Positions 1 to 8,885 of a stretch of DNA of 64,000 nt are shown here, piece after piece (within the stretch, counting starts at the first letter, position 1; each line of letters begins with the position of its first letter). Location of the stretch: positions 1 to 64,000 of the forward strand of contig JAHDDP010000007.1 of NCBI GenBank assembly GCA_020629285.1, read 5' to 3'. The position numbers and the translations under genes are program-made. This stretch comes from Maribacter sp. (GTDB lineage: Bacteria; Bacteroidota; Bacteroidia; Flavobacteriales; Flavobacteriaceae). Under the pieces are notes generated by a model. It searched no databases. It saw nothing but the letters and a program-made list of their open reading frames with translations, and had not been told where the DNA came from.

Positions 1-20
1 TAAAAAACCATATAAAATAG

Positions 21-53
21 AAAAGCCCGTTCAAACTTGAACGGGCTTTTTTT
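21..53. terminator. Rho-independent terminator
   Basis: A 13-bp perfect stem (AAAAGCCCGTTCA with its complement) with a 4-nt loop is followed by a T run. It lies just past the stop of the leftward Kelch lipoprotein gene. The A-rich left flank means it could also end transcription entering rightward. Confidence 0.85.
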
Positions 54-71
54 ATATTATAAAATAAGGTA

Positions 72-1427
72 TTACTCTATAACCCAAATATCATTAAAAT
101 AATCACGATCGTTAGGCGAAGGACCTATTTTAAATCCGCCCATGATATAAAGTTTGTCTTCAAAACTAACTGAAGCATGGTCTAACCTTCCTTCATAATT
201 TTCGTTAGTTTCTAATTGTTGCCAAGTAGCCCCATCAGCACTAAACCATACATCGTTAAAAGAAGTTATTTGTTGTTCACCAGTCATATCATTAGAAGTT
301 ACTTGCCAGCCACCTGTAACCCATATTTTATTATCAAAGGCAATGGCTGTATGCGCTTCTCTTGGCTCAAATATTGAAGAAGTTTCTACTTTAGTCCAGT
401 TAATACCATCTACAGAAGAATAAACTTCATTAGAATAACCAGGCACAAAATCACTTGAAACACCGCCGCCTCCAATAAGGTAAATTACACCATTTAACAC
501 GGTTATAGTATGGTTTGCTCTTGGAGAAAATTGTGCATTTGCCGTTTCTTGAGTCCATTCTATACCATCTGAAGAAGACCATACATCGTTGTAACTTTGA
601 TATTGATTATCTCTACCACCAACAATCCACATTTTATTGTTAAAAACGAAACTAGCATGCCCTTCTCTAGTATCGAATCCTAAATCAGAGGTTGTGCGTA
701 CCCAATCAATTCCGTTAGTAGAAGACCAAACATCATTAAAAAAGCCTGAAATTGCCCATAATTTATTATCAAAGACTAAAGAAGTATGCCCTTTTTTAGG
801 CAAGCCAAAAGGTGTTTCGGCTACCAAAGTCCAATTTTCACCATCTTCTGAAGACCAAACATCACCTAAATTATAGTTTTCATCAGATCCTCCAATTAAC
901 CATAATTTTCCATTGAACTCAACAACAGTATGTTTATCTCTAGCGGTAAATGAAGTATTGCTTTCTACCGCTGAAGCAGAAAAAACGATACCCGAAGTTG
1001 TAAGACTAAAAATACTATTACTTGAAGTTTCGGCATTATTTTCATCTTTAGCAACAACGTTCCAATAATATGTGCTTTCTCTATCTAGTGCATCTACAAC
1101 AGTAAATGTTGTTTCTGTAAGATTTTCAGCAATTTTGGTTTGTGGTACCATTTCTGTATCTAAGTAAACGTCATAAGTAACATCATCATTATCTATATCG
1201 GCACTTGCTTCCCATGTTAAAGTAGGGGTTCTAGAGGTATTTGTTGATTCGTTTTCAATAGTAAGTAAGTCAAACGCATCTGGAGCGCTATTTTCAGTCT
1301 CTTCAGTTTCTTCTGTTGTAGGTTCTTCGGTAACCGGATTTTCAGGCTCATTGACAATGTCGTCATCAGAACAAGATTGAATAAAGAAGGCTGACATGGA
1401 AATAAATAGTAAGTTTTTTAAGTTCAT
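72..1427 (-). CDS. Fibronectin III / Kelch-repeat lipoprotein
   Basis: A surface or periplasmic lipoprotein of unknown ligand. The signal peptide ends in a lipobox with Cys19, followed by an acidic Glu/Thr-rich tether (about 20-46), one fibronectin type III-like domain (about 47-143) and a beta-propeller of Kelch-like blades. Six near-periodic repeats each hold a hydrophobic strand such as KLWLIGG, KMWIVGG or KLYIMGG, then NDVWSS(D/T)G and a W. Six blades fit a closed propeller. The gene is monocistronic, with a terminator right after the stop. The SCSDDD start after Cys resembles the Bacteroidota lipoprotein export signal for surface exposure. Propellers like this usually bind glycans or proteins; no catalytic residues are evident. 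Confidence 0.8.
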   Translation of the reverse strand: MNLKNLLFISMSAFFIQSCSDDDIVNEPENPVTEEPTTEETEETENSAPDAFDLLTIENESTNTSRTPTLTWEASADIDNDDVTYDVYLDTEMVPQTKIAENLTETTFTVVDALDRESTYYWNVVAKDENNAETSSNSIFSLTTSGIVFSASAVESNTSFTARDKHTVVEFNGKLWLIGGSDENYNLGDVWSSEDGENWTLVAETPFGLPKKGHTSLVFDNKLWAISGFFNDVWSSTNGIDWVRTTSDLGFDTREGHASFVFNNKMWIVGGRDNQYQSYNDVWSSSDGIEWTQETANAQFSPRANHTITVLNGVIYLIGGGGVSSDFVPGYSNEVYSSVDGINWTKVETSSIFEPREAHTAIAFDNKIWVTGGWQVTSNDMTGEQQITSFNDVWFSADGATWQQLETNENYEGRLDHASVSFEDKLYIMGGFKIGPSPNDRDYFNDIWVIE

Positions 1428-1627
1428 TTGTGAGGTGTTTAAGGTTTACCCTATAACCCAATTAAAAAACAAATATTGTAAAGTGAAATAGAAATGTATT
1501 GCAGTAAATAAACCGGTCTTTTTATTAATTACTACCAGAAAAAAAATAATTATTCAAGAATCCTTGATTTTAAGATACTTACGAAAATAACATAAGTTAT
1601 TTCTTACATTAAAAATTATTACCGTTT

Positions 1628-1656
1628 TTGCTTATTAAACCATTAACATATCTTTA
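1628..1656 (+). promoter_or_regulatory. Putative flavobacterial promoter
   Basis: TTG at 1628-1630, an 18-nt spacer and TATCTTTA at 1649-1656 fit the TTG-N17-23-TAnnTTTG pattern, with A for the last G. It sits about 43 nt before the lipoprotein gene at 1699. Confidence 0.4.
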
Positions 1657-1698
1657 TGGTATAATTTAAATTAACCATTAATTAATCTAAGTATTATT

Positions 1699-2877
1699 AT
1701 GAAAAAAACCCTGATGTATTTATCAGTTGCTGCTTTGTTATTTTCGTGTACAAAAACGGAAGAAATAGAAGTAGAAAGAATCGTTGAAACGGAAGTAGAA
1801 GTTGAAAAAATAGTTGAAGTACCAACGCCTATCGACTTATCTAAAGTTTCGCTTGCTTCAAGTGCGTCTATGACCACTGAATCAGATGCGCAAGTTATAA
1901 TTATCTCTGCTGCGATTGAAGCTGCACAAGAGGAAGATGTTACAATCCAATTAAATTTTGCAGGCTCTGCAGCTTTAGATTCAGATTATTCTGTTAGCTC
2001 AAGCTTTATTACAGTTGCTGCTGGTGAACTTACCGGCACAACAGAACTTACAATTATATCAGATGATGTTTTTGAGAGTGGTATCGAAAACATTGTAATC
2101 AGTTTAGCTGAATTATCTAATACCATTACGCCAAGTGATAGTGGTAGCTTTGTACAAATTGATATTACCGATGGTGAAGCTTTATTAGGTTTTGAATCTT
2201 CTGCAATTACTATTGAAGAGAATTCATCATACGAACTTAATTTTTTACTTAGTCAAGCTTTAAATGAAGATATCGTTGTTTACTATAGTAATGTAGTGTC
2301 AAATAATAGATATTTTGTTTATGGACAAGGGGTTTTAATAATAAAAGCAGGAGAAGTATCAAAATCAATAACCGTAGATGCAGATGATGATGAGTTTACA
2401 GTTGATGGTGAAAATACTATTTCAGTTACGATTGATGCAGTAGAAAATGATGATGTAATGATAGGGTCTAATAGTTCAATAGCTATAACTACTACTGAAA
2501 TTAGCGAAGGTTTGCAAGTTACGAGTACATGGTCTACGCAAAGTGATCTGTTTGATCTAAGAGTTTATGATTCAAGTGGTTCTACGGTTGAATCATCTTC
2601 ATCTGGTGCTTCTGGAAGCGAATCTTTATTTATTGATAAATTAGCTTTTTCTCCTTTAGAAAATGGTACATATACTATTTCACTATTGGCTTATAGCTTT
2701 AACGGTTCTACCTCAGAAACAGTAACCTTTGACTTCCTTGATGAAAATGATAATACTTATGGTGGTCCATATACTTTTGTAGCGAACAATCGACCATCAA
2801 ACGATAGAATACCAGTATTTGAATTGGAAGTTTTAGATGATGTTTATACAATAACGCAAATCAGTACTTCCAATTAA
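1699..2877 (+). CDS. Calx-beta-like repeat lipoprotein
   Basis: A 392-residue lipoprotein with Cys17 after a short signal peptide. Next comes a striking Glu/Val/Ile-rich stretch (about 21-44, EVEVEK-type repeats) that looks like an extended or coiled tether. Two Calx-beta-like domains follow (about 48-155 and 160-270), recognisable by the pattern ITIEENSSYELNFLLSQAL..DIVV and by ..AGE.S.SITVDADDDE. The C-terminal part is a beta-rich Ser-rich module. Calx-beta domains bind calcium and are common in adhesins, so a surface adhesive or structural role is inferred. The gene is monocistronic, with its own promoter and terminator. Confidence 0.7.
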   Translation: MKKTLMYLSVAALLFSCTKTEEIEVERIVETEVEVEKIVEVPTPIDLSKVSLASSASMTTESDAQVIIISAAIEAAQEEDVTIQLNFAGSAALDSDYSVSSSFITVAAGELTGTTELTIISDDVFESGIENIVISLAELSNTITPSDSGSFVQIDITDGEALLGFESSAITIEENSSYELNFLLSQALNEDIVVYYSNVVSNNRYFVYGQGVLIIKAGEVSKSITVDADDDEFTVDGENTISVTIDAVENDDVMIGSNSSIAITTTEISEGLQVTSTWSTQSDLFDLRVYDSSGSTVESSSSGASGSESLFIDKLAFSPLENGTYTISLLAYSFNGSTSETVTFDFLDENDNTYGGPYTFVANNRPSNDRIPVFELEVLDDVYTITQISTSN

Positions 2878-2921
2878 GAAGTTTATTTAAGTTAGTTTAT
2901 GTTAAGCTATCGGAATAATAT

Positions 2922-2960
2922 AAAAAGCCCTATCCAGAATTGGATAGGGCTTTCTCTTTT
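2922..2960. terminator. Bidirectional terminator
   Basis: AAAGCCCTATCCA pairs with TGGATAGGGCTTT around a GAAT loop, with an A tract on the left and T-rich DNA on the right. It lies between convergent genes ending at 2877 and 2979 and can serve both. Confidence 0.85.
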
Positions 2961-2978
2961 TCACAGCAATAATTAAAT

Positions 2979-4475
2979 TCATTGTAATTGATAAGCAGGC
3001 AATTTAAATATGAAAGAACTTCCTTCATATGGTTTACTTAATACTACGATTGTTGTATCATGTAAATCCATAATTTTTTTGACTATTGCCAAGCCAAGTC
3101 CTAAACCTCTTTTTTGAGTATTCTTATTTACTTGCTTATACCTGTCAAATATAAATGGCTGGTCGTTTATTGGTATGCCATTTCCAGTGTCTGTTATATT
3201 AATTTCAATTTGTTTGCCCATTTTTACTAGGCTTAATGTAACCTTACCATTAGGTTCCGTATATTTTATGGCATTTTCAATTAAATTCTGTAATGCTCTT
3301 TCAACTAACCCTATATCTGCATGTACCATACAATTATCCTCAGGATTTTCTAATTGTAGGTGAATTTGTTTTTCCTCTGCTAGAAGCCTAAATTTTGCTA
3401 TTAAATCATGAGAAAGCTCGGTAATAGAAAAAGGCTCCTTAATAGGTGTTACTTGTTCTGCTTCTAATTTTGAGTATTCGAATAACTGGTTTATTAAGCT
3501 TGAGAGTTTATCAATATTGTTATGTGTTATTTGTAAGTATTCTTCTTTTTGACTTTCTGAAAGTGATTCTTTTTTTATCTGAAGCGTTTCAATGTATCCT
3601 TTTAAAACCGCCAAGGGCGTGCGTAAATCATGAGAAACATTGGCAATTAATTCTCTACGTAAATTATCTACAGATTTCATTTTATCCATGTTATCTACTA
3701 TGGTATCCGCCATTTCATTAAAAGATAAGGCAACCACTTCAATATCTGATTGTTCAGGATTTTTTATTCTAATGTCTAAATCGCCTTCTTGAAACTTACG
3801 TACGGTCTGGGTGATAATTCTAAGGTTTTTTGTCAAAAACCATATACTCAACATCCCAATTAAAGCAGAAAATAGCATGGTCAAAATAATGGCTCCAATA
3901 CTTAATTTGGTAAAATAAGAACTAAATAAGCTATCACTAATCTGCGCTAACTCTTTACCTGCAACAATAATATAAATGTAACCTTCACGACCATCTATAT
4001 TAAATGGAGCTGCCGAAAAAATATTTTGTTCTTCTGCATTTAAAGGATCATCGCCTAAAATGAATTTTTCGCCTTTGCTCTCAATGAATTTATGAATGGG
4101 CTCCAAAGAAACTGACTTCATTGGCTCATTTTCATTATGCTCAAGAACTACCGAATATAAAATATCGCCAGATTTATTCAGTAAGTAAACTTCAATGCCG
4201 CGATTTACGGCCATCATATCGTGCATTAAATCTCCAAAAAGTTCTTTATTAACATTACCATCTTCTAAAAATGGAGCGGCATTTGTAAACTTTTCTTGAA
4301 TAACGTGATCTGCAACATTTGCATTTATACGTTGTGTAATTGCTTGGTTATAATTTAGTGTTAGGTAGCCTGTTATAAATATATATGATGCTCCCATTAA
4401 TACAATCAACAATATAAATGCCAACCATAATTTTTTTACCAATTTTGGAGTAAGGGTTTTGTCATTATTCATCAT
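2979..4475 (-). CDS. Sensor histidine kinase (HAMP-HisKA-HATPase)
   Basis: Membrane sensor kinase of an OmpR-type two-component system. Residues show TM1 (about 15-38), an extracytoplasmic sensor domain (39-188), TM2 (about 190-215), HAMP (about 215-268), HisKA with phosphoacceptor His282 in NVSHDLRTPL, and a GHKL ATPase with N box ENAIKYT, G1 DTGNGI and G2 GLGLGLAIVKK. The length of 498 aa is typical. The start codon overlaps the stop of the upstream regulator gene by 4 bp (ATGA), so the two are translationally coupled. The stimulus is not evident, but the sizeable periplasmic domain suggests an envelope signal. Confidence 0.93.
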   Translation of the reverse strand: MMNNDKTLTPKLVKKLWLAFILLIVLMGASYIFITGYLTLNYNQAITQRINANVADHVIQEKFTNAAPFLEDGNVNKELFGDLMHDMMAVNRGIEVYLLNKSGDILYSVVLEHNENEPMKSVSLEPIHKFIESKGEKFILGDDPLNAEEQNIFSAAPFNIDGREGYIYIIVAGKELAQISDSLFSSYFTKLSIGAIILTMLFSALIGMLSIWFLTKNLRIITQTVRKFQEGDLDIRIKNPEQSDIEVVALSFNEMADTIVDNMDKMKSVDNLRRELIANVSHDLRTPLAVLKGYIETLQIKKESLSESQKEEYLQITHNNIDKLSSLINQLFEYSKLEAEQVTPIKEPFSITELSHDLIAKFRLLAEEKQIHLQLENPEDNCMVHADIGLVERALQNLIENAIKYTEPNGKVTLSLVKMGKQIEINITDTGNGIPINDQPFIFDRYKQVNKNTQKRGLGLGLAIVKKIMDLHDTTIVVLSKPYEGSSFIFKLPAYQLQ

Positions 4476-5170
4476 GCCATTATCTCTTCATTAAATTTAT
4501 AACCAACTCCCCAAGTGGTCAATATATAATTAGGGTTTGCCATATCTGATTCTATTTTGGCGCGTAATCTATTGATATGAGAATTTACGGTATGCTCATA
4601 GCCTTCAAAATTATAGCCCCAAATAATATTCAATAATTCCGTTCTTGTATAGTTCCTTCCTGGGTTAGATGCCATTAACACCAATAATTCAAACTCTTTT
4701 GGAGATAAGTCTATTTTGTAATCTCCTAAAACTACTTTACGTTTGTCTATGTCTATTTTAAGCCCTTCTGCAAGAATAATCGAAGTGTCTTCTTGTTTCT
4801 TTTCTACTTTATTCGTGCGTCTTAAAACAGCTTTAATTCTAGCCAACAACTCCCTTATACTAAAGGGTTTGGTCATATAATCGTCTGCTCCAATTTCTAG
4901 ACCCAAAACCCTATCGATTTCTTCAGATTTTGCGGTTAGCATAATTACCGGAGTGTTCTTGGTTGCACGTAATTTTCTACATACTTCAACACCATCTAAT
5001 CCTGGTAGTGTAAGGTCTAACAGTATTAGTTCAAAATCATAATCTAAGGCTAATTGCAGTCCCTCATTTCCATTCATAGCCATAGTAGTTTCATAGCTAA
5101 CATCAGAAAGATGAAGTTCTAATAGTTTAATGATTTCAGGATCATCCTCAATAATTAATATACGTTTCAT
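4472..5170 (-). CDS. OmpR/PhoB-family response regulator
   Basis: A 232-residue transcriptional regulator. The receiver domain (1-120) has acidic residues DD9-10, phosphoacceptor Asp52 in LLDLTLPG, and Lys in DDYMTKPFS. A winged-helix DNA-binding domain follows (about 130-230; DLSPKEFELL, RTELLNIIWG, INRLRAKIE). It is the first gene of the operon, with the kinase gene overlapping its 3' end. Targets cannot be deduced here. Confidence 0.95.
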   Translation of the reverse strand: MKRILIIEDDPEIIKLLELHLSDVSYETTMAMNGNEGLQLALDYDFELILLDLTLPGLDGVEVCRKLRATKNTPVIMLTAKSEEIDRVLGLEIGADDYMTKPFSIRELLARIKAVLRRTNKVEKKQEDTSIILAEGLKIDIDKRKVVLGDYKIDLSPKEFELLVLMASNPGRNYTRTELLNIIWGYNFEGYEHTVNSHINRLRAKIESDMANPNYILTTWGVGYKFNEEIMA

Positions 5171-5350
5171 AGTGGATTACGAATTAAGAAAAAAAGTATC
5201 ACAGAAAAATCACATCGGTGATAAAATCGTTTGGTACAAGGTTATTTTACTTCATAATAGGTCGCATAATATTTTTATAATTACATGATCATCAAATAAT
5301 TATTCTGCATTTTCTATCATTTTATAAAAATATGCTTGTAAATAAAAGGC

Positions 5351-5382
5351 AAAAAAAACCTCGACAATTTCTTGTCGAGGTC
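5351..5382 (-). terminator. Terminator of the 5401-5886 gene
   Basis: CCTCGACAA and TTGTCGAGG form a 9-bp stem with a 4-nt loop. On the minus strand the hairpin is followed by eight Ts, fitting the leftward gene that ends at 5401. Confidence 0.85.
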
Positions 5383-5400
5383 TGTATATGTTGTTGATTC

Positions 5401-5886
5401 TTAATCGTTCCAGTGATCCACATGTTGGTTCATGTCATCAAAAATATAAGTGCCTACTAGCTCTTTTCTATAGACAACAGCTAAAAGTGTCACTAATAAT
5501 AGAATTGCATAAAGTGCCAGCATGATGTAACCTAAGGGTAAGAAGGTATTTGGTATAAGATGATTCTCAAATTCTGAATAGCTAGATAATACTATCATCG
5601 TATCTACCATTTTATATATGTATACCAGTGATATGCCATAAAGAGCATATTCCAATGTTCTCATAGGTGGGTCACTTAGTTCATTTTCATTGATCTTAAA
5701 CCAAAGCACATAAAGAAATACAAAATGGATGATCGATAAAATAGGGAAGAGGTAATTATTTATTTTAAAAAAATAAAACTTATTGGTATACAACCCGTAA
5801 AAACTAAAGATGTTCAGTAAAACTAGCACAACAATCGATACAATCAATGTGCGCTTCCAAGTAAATAATCCTTTAATAGAATTCAT
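5401..5886 (-). CDS. Hypothetical four-helix membrane protein
   Basis: A 161-residue protein not recognised as a named family. It has about four hydrophobic segments (around 14-30, 43-63, 78-98 and 115-139) with short loops and an acidic Asn/Asp/His tail (DDMNQHVDHWND). It lies alone between the two-component operon and truA, with its own terminator. No catalytic motif is visible. The poly-helical layout suggests an integral inner-membrane protein of unknown role. Confidence 0.7.
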   Translation of the reverse strand: MNSIKGLFTWKRTLIVSIVVLVLLNIFSFYGLYTNKFYFFKINNYLFPILSIIHFVFLYVLWFKINENELSDPPMRTLEYALYGISLVYIYKMVDTMIVLSSYSEFENHLIPNTFLPLGYIMLALYAILLLVTLLAVVYRKELVGTYIFDDMNQHVDHWND

Positions 5887-6171
5887 AAAATTTAGTTTTC
5901 ATGTGTTCGGGAGAACCATTATTTATTTGCAATTACGGGGAAGCTTTGCTATTACTTAAAACAAATCGATAAACGGCTAACTTCGTTGTTCAAGTTATTG
6001 GTTTTAAGTTAATCATACTTTAATATTACTCAATTCTATGTGAATTAACAATAAAAAACTGATAATATAATTGTAGGAGTACATAGTACTATTACCACTT
6101 TATTATTTGGTTCATTTTCCTAACTATGAAATTGTGTGTCTACTTATATATAATGTAATTACATTTACATT

Positions 6172-6957
6172 ATGAAGAAACAGCGGTTTTGTTATTTGGT
6201 TAGACTTCAGTATTTGGGTTTTAGATTTAATGGTTGGCAAGAGCAACCAAAGCTAAAAACAATTGTGGGTATGCTAAATAAGACCTATAGCTTTCTAAAC
6301 CCCGATAGTCCGTTTAAAATTTTAGGAGCGGGAAGAACAGATTCTAAGGTTTCTTCACTTAACGGAGCTTTTGAGCTCTTTGTTGAACATCCTATTTTAG
6401 ATTTTGATACTTTTCTAATGGATTTTAATAAAAACTTGCCATCAGATATTCGTCTATTGTCTATTGAATCTGTGGATGCAAATTTTAATATTATAAAGGA
6501 TAGCAAAACAAAAGAATATCATTATTTTTTTTCCTTCGGATCAAAGAACCACCCATTTAGCGCTCCTTTTATAACTAATTATATTGATGAACTTAATTTG
6601 GATTTAATGAAGCAGGGAGCTTCTTTGTTTGCTGGTACGCATGATTTTAGTGTTTATACGGCCTCAGTAAAGCCAAACACCGTAACCGTTCGTGAAATTG
6701 ATGCTTGTACCATAGAGCCAAACGATGTACTTACCGCAAATTTTTTTCCTGAACAGAGTTATATTTTAAAGGTTGTAGGAAACGGGTTTATGAGATATCA
6801 AATTCGTATGATTATGGGCGCTTTGGTACAGCTTGGTAAAAATGAATTGACATTAGATGAAATCAAAGCATCTTTGGTTACAGGGTCTACCCATAAACTT
6901 AATACGATTGCCCCTGGATCCGGATTGATGCTAAACCAATTACACTTCAATAATTAA
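6172..6957 (+). CDS. TruA-family tRNA pseudouridine synthase, divergent
   Basis: A 261-residue protein of the TruA family, which isomerises uridine to pseudouridine in tRNA anticodon stem-loops (positions 38-40). It keeps Y14-LGF, GWQ.Q, and the catalytic Asp57 in AGRTDSKV, plus the C-terminal core VVGNGFMRYQIRMIMGALVQLG. The usual GRTDAGVHA motif is altered to GRTDSKVSS, so the residues after the catalytic Asp differ from housekeeping TruA. Flavobacteria can carry a second TruA-like gene, and this may be that paralog with altered specificity. The next gene, corA, begins 32 nt downstream. Confidence 0.85.
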   Translation: MKKQRFCYLVRLQYLGFRFNGWQEQPKLKTIVGMLNKTYSFLNPDSPFKILGAGRTDSKVSSLNGAFELFVEHPILDFDTFLMDFNKNLPSDIRLLSIESVDANFNIIKDSKTKEYHYFFSFGSKNHPFSAPFITNYIDELNLDLMKQGASLFAGTHDFSVYTASVKPNTVTVREIDACTIEPNDVLTANFFPEQSYILKVVGNGFMRYQIRMIMGALVQLGKNELTLDEIKASLVTGSTHKLNTIAPGSGLMLNQLHFNN

Positions 6958-6989
6958 AACGTAGTTTTAACATATTAATAAAATTGTTC

Positions 6990-8084
6990 ATGGCTACAAA
7001 CAAAAAACTCAACTTTCCTAAAAGAAAAAAGAAGAAATCTCGCCAACAGAATAAGCTTGGTAAAGCTCCCGGAACCATAAGTTATATGGGTGATAAGGAA
7101 CGAAGCAATAGCCTTATATATAGCACCACATATAATGCCGACGGATTTGAAACAAATGAGTTTGAAAACTTAGATCAGTTTTTTAAAGAGGAACGTGCAG
7201 ATAAAATTACTTGGGTAAACGTGGTAGGTATTACTGATGAGCCTTTTATTGAAAAGTTAGGTAAACACTACAATCTGAACCCATTAGTACTTGAAGACAT
7301 TGTTAATACGGAGCAGCGACCTAAAATAGATGAATACGACGATTATATCTTTGGAATTTTTAGGATGTTGTATATCTCTGAAGAAGAAGAAATTATAGGG
7401 GAGCATATAGCCATAGTTTTGCATGAAAATACTGTTTTGGTTTTTCAAGAGGTCAAGGCAGATGTATTTAATGGTTTACGTGAACGAATTACCGGTAAGC
7501 TTGGTCGTATTAGAACAAGAGGGGCAGATTATCTATTTTTTGCTTTATTAGATGCTATCGTAGATAATTACTTTTTAGCTATTGAAAATCTTAACAATAG
7601 AATAGAGAATTTAGAGGAAGAGGTCTATCAGAACCCTGAACCCATTGTAGCTCAAAATATTCAGCAATTAAAGAAAGAAATTTTAAAGATTAGAAGGTGG
7701 ATTTACCCTGTAAAAGAATTGATTAGCAGGCTGATAGATTCTGAAAACCCTAAGATTACAAAAGATACCAAATTGTTTTTGCGCGATGTTTTAGATCATG
7801 CCATAGAAATCAATGAAAGTTTACAGATTTACCGTGAAATGTCTATGAGTTTAATGGAGATGTATATGAGTAATATGAGTAATAAAATGAACGAGGTCAT
7901 GAAAGTTTTAACCATTATGGCTTCTATATTTATTCCCTTAACTTTTATAGCGGGTATATACGGTATGAACTTTGACCATATGCCTGAATTGCATTACAAA
8001 TACGGTTATTATGTTGTATGGATAGTTATGATCGTACTTTTTGTTGGAATGATGATTTATTTTAAAAAGAAAAAATGGCTGTAA
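6990..8084 (+). CDS. corA: CorA-family magnesium/cobalt transporter
   Basis: Inner-membrane divalent-cation channel (Mg2+, Co2+). A basic N-terminus precedes a cytosolic funnel domain rich in acidic helices. Two C-terminal TM helices follow, with the signature GMN in GIYGMNF near the end of TM1 and a Lys-rich tail KKKKW. A TTG six bases upstream is in frame, but the ATG at 6990 is the better start and gives 364 aa, near the family's usual length. It lies just behind truA on the same strand and may be cotranscribed with it. Confidence 0.92.
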   Translation: MATNKKLNFPKRKKKKSRQQNKLGKAPGTISYMGDKERSNSLIYSTTYNADGFETNEFENLDQFFKEERADKITWVNVVGITDEPFIEKLGKHYNLNPLVLEDIVNTEQRPKIDEYDDYIFGIFRMLYISEEEEIIGEHIAIVLHENTVLVFQEVKADVFNGLRERITGKLGRIRTRGADYLFFALLDAIVDNYFLAIENLNNRIENLEEEVYQNPEPIVAQNIQQLKKEILKIRRWIYPVKELISRLIDSENPKITKDTKLFLRDVLDHAIEINESLQIYREMSMSLMEMYMSNMSNKMNEVMKVLTIMASIFIPLTFIAGIYGMNFDHMPELHYKYGYYVVWIVMIVLFVGMMIYFKKKKWL

Positions 8085-8272
8085 TTTTATAAGTACTTTA
8101 AACATTACATTTTACTGGTCTTATTTCTTTATATCAAATCCATTAATTATTAATTTTTATGGGTCACTGACTATTTCTGTTTTCATATAACTTGCCAATA
8201 TCTAAAATATTAGATGTGAGAGACTTCATAACTTTTAAGATGAAGTCAAAAGTTAATTTTAAAAATTTATAT

Positions 8273-8815
8273 ATGAAAATTAGAACGATGTATATGTCTA
8301 TTGCTGGATTGTTGTTACTAACAGGAACGGTAATGGCTCAAGAAAAAGATAAAGAAGTATTGGATACCAAAATCTCAAAATCTTATACTGTAAACGATGG
8401 TAAAAAATTAGTAAAGAATACTGTTGAAATTACTACGAAACGTTTAAACACCATTGAACGTTCAAAAGAAGACGAAGGTAAAATAGATCAAGATAGGGTA
8501 GTGGACAGCGTTTCCACCATTATTAAGACGGTCAATATAGATAATGACGATGATGATGATTTTGATGAAAAGATTGTTTTTAGCTATGAATCTAAAACAC
8601 CTGAAGATTTCGTTTTAGTTTCTAAAAATGATGAATTGGTGGTGGCTATGAACGAAGGTGAAAATTTAAAGGTTGTTGAAAATATAAGTCTTAAAAGTAA
8701 AAAGATGATGAATAATAAAACAACTTATGTGTTTACAAATGAGCAAGGTGAAAACTTAGAATTTTTGGTCGAAGAGTATAGTAAACCTAACGAAACTGCT
8801 ATGTTAGAGAAATAA
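8273..8815 (+). CDS. Hypothetical secreted protein
   Basis: A 180-residue exported protein of unknown function. I start at the ATG at 8273 because it opens a good signal peptide (KIRTMYMSIAGLLLLTGTVMAQ); an upstream in-frame TTG at 8192 would bury it. The mature part is charged, with an Asp-rich stretch (DNDDDDDFDEK, about 85-95) that could bind cations. The rest alternates Lys and Glu strands. A terminator follows directly. Confidence 0.65.
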   Translation: MKIRTMYMSIAGLLLLTGTVMAQEKDKEVLDTKISKSYTVNDGKKLVKNTVEITTKRLNTIERSKEDEGKIDQDRVVDSVSTIIKTVNIDNDDDDDFDEKIVFSYESKTPEDFVLVSKNDELVVAMNEGENLKVVENISLKSKKMMNNKTTYVFTNEQGENLEFLVEEYSKPNETAMLEK

Positions 8816-8835
8816 TATGCTAACTTCTAGAATAT

Positions 8836-8867
8836 AAAAAAGAGCCGTTATTACGGCTCTTTTTTTA
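8836..8867. terminator. Bidirectional terminator
   Basis: AGAGCCGT (8841-8848) and ACGGCTCT (8853-8860) form an 8-bp stem with A-rich DNA on the left and a T run on the right. It lies between convergent genes ending at 8815 and 8886. Confidence 0.85.
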
Positions 8868-8885
8868 TTTTATATTGTACATAGT

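Noticed and set aside
637-876. Plus-strand ORF of 79 codons
   Set aside because: It lies wholly opposite the Kelch lipoprotein, and its repeated sequence simply mirrors the blades on the other strand.
3175-3721. Plus-strand ORFs opposite the sensor kinase
   Set aside because: They are antisense shadows of conserved kinase domains with no recognisable protein features.
6984-8272. Upstream TTG starts for corA (6984) and the secreted protein (8192)
   Set aside because: The ATGs at 6990 and 8273 give the usual N-terminus and a proper signal peptide; the TTG forms add atypical residues.
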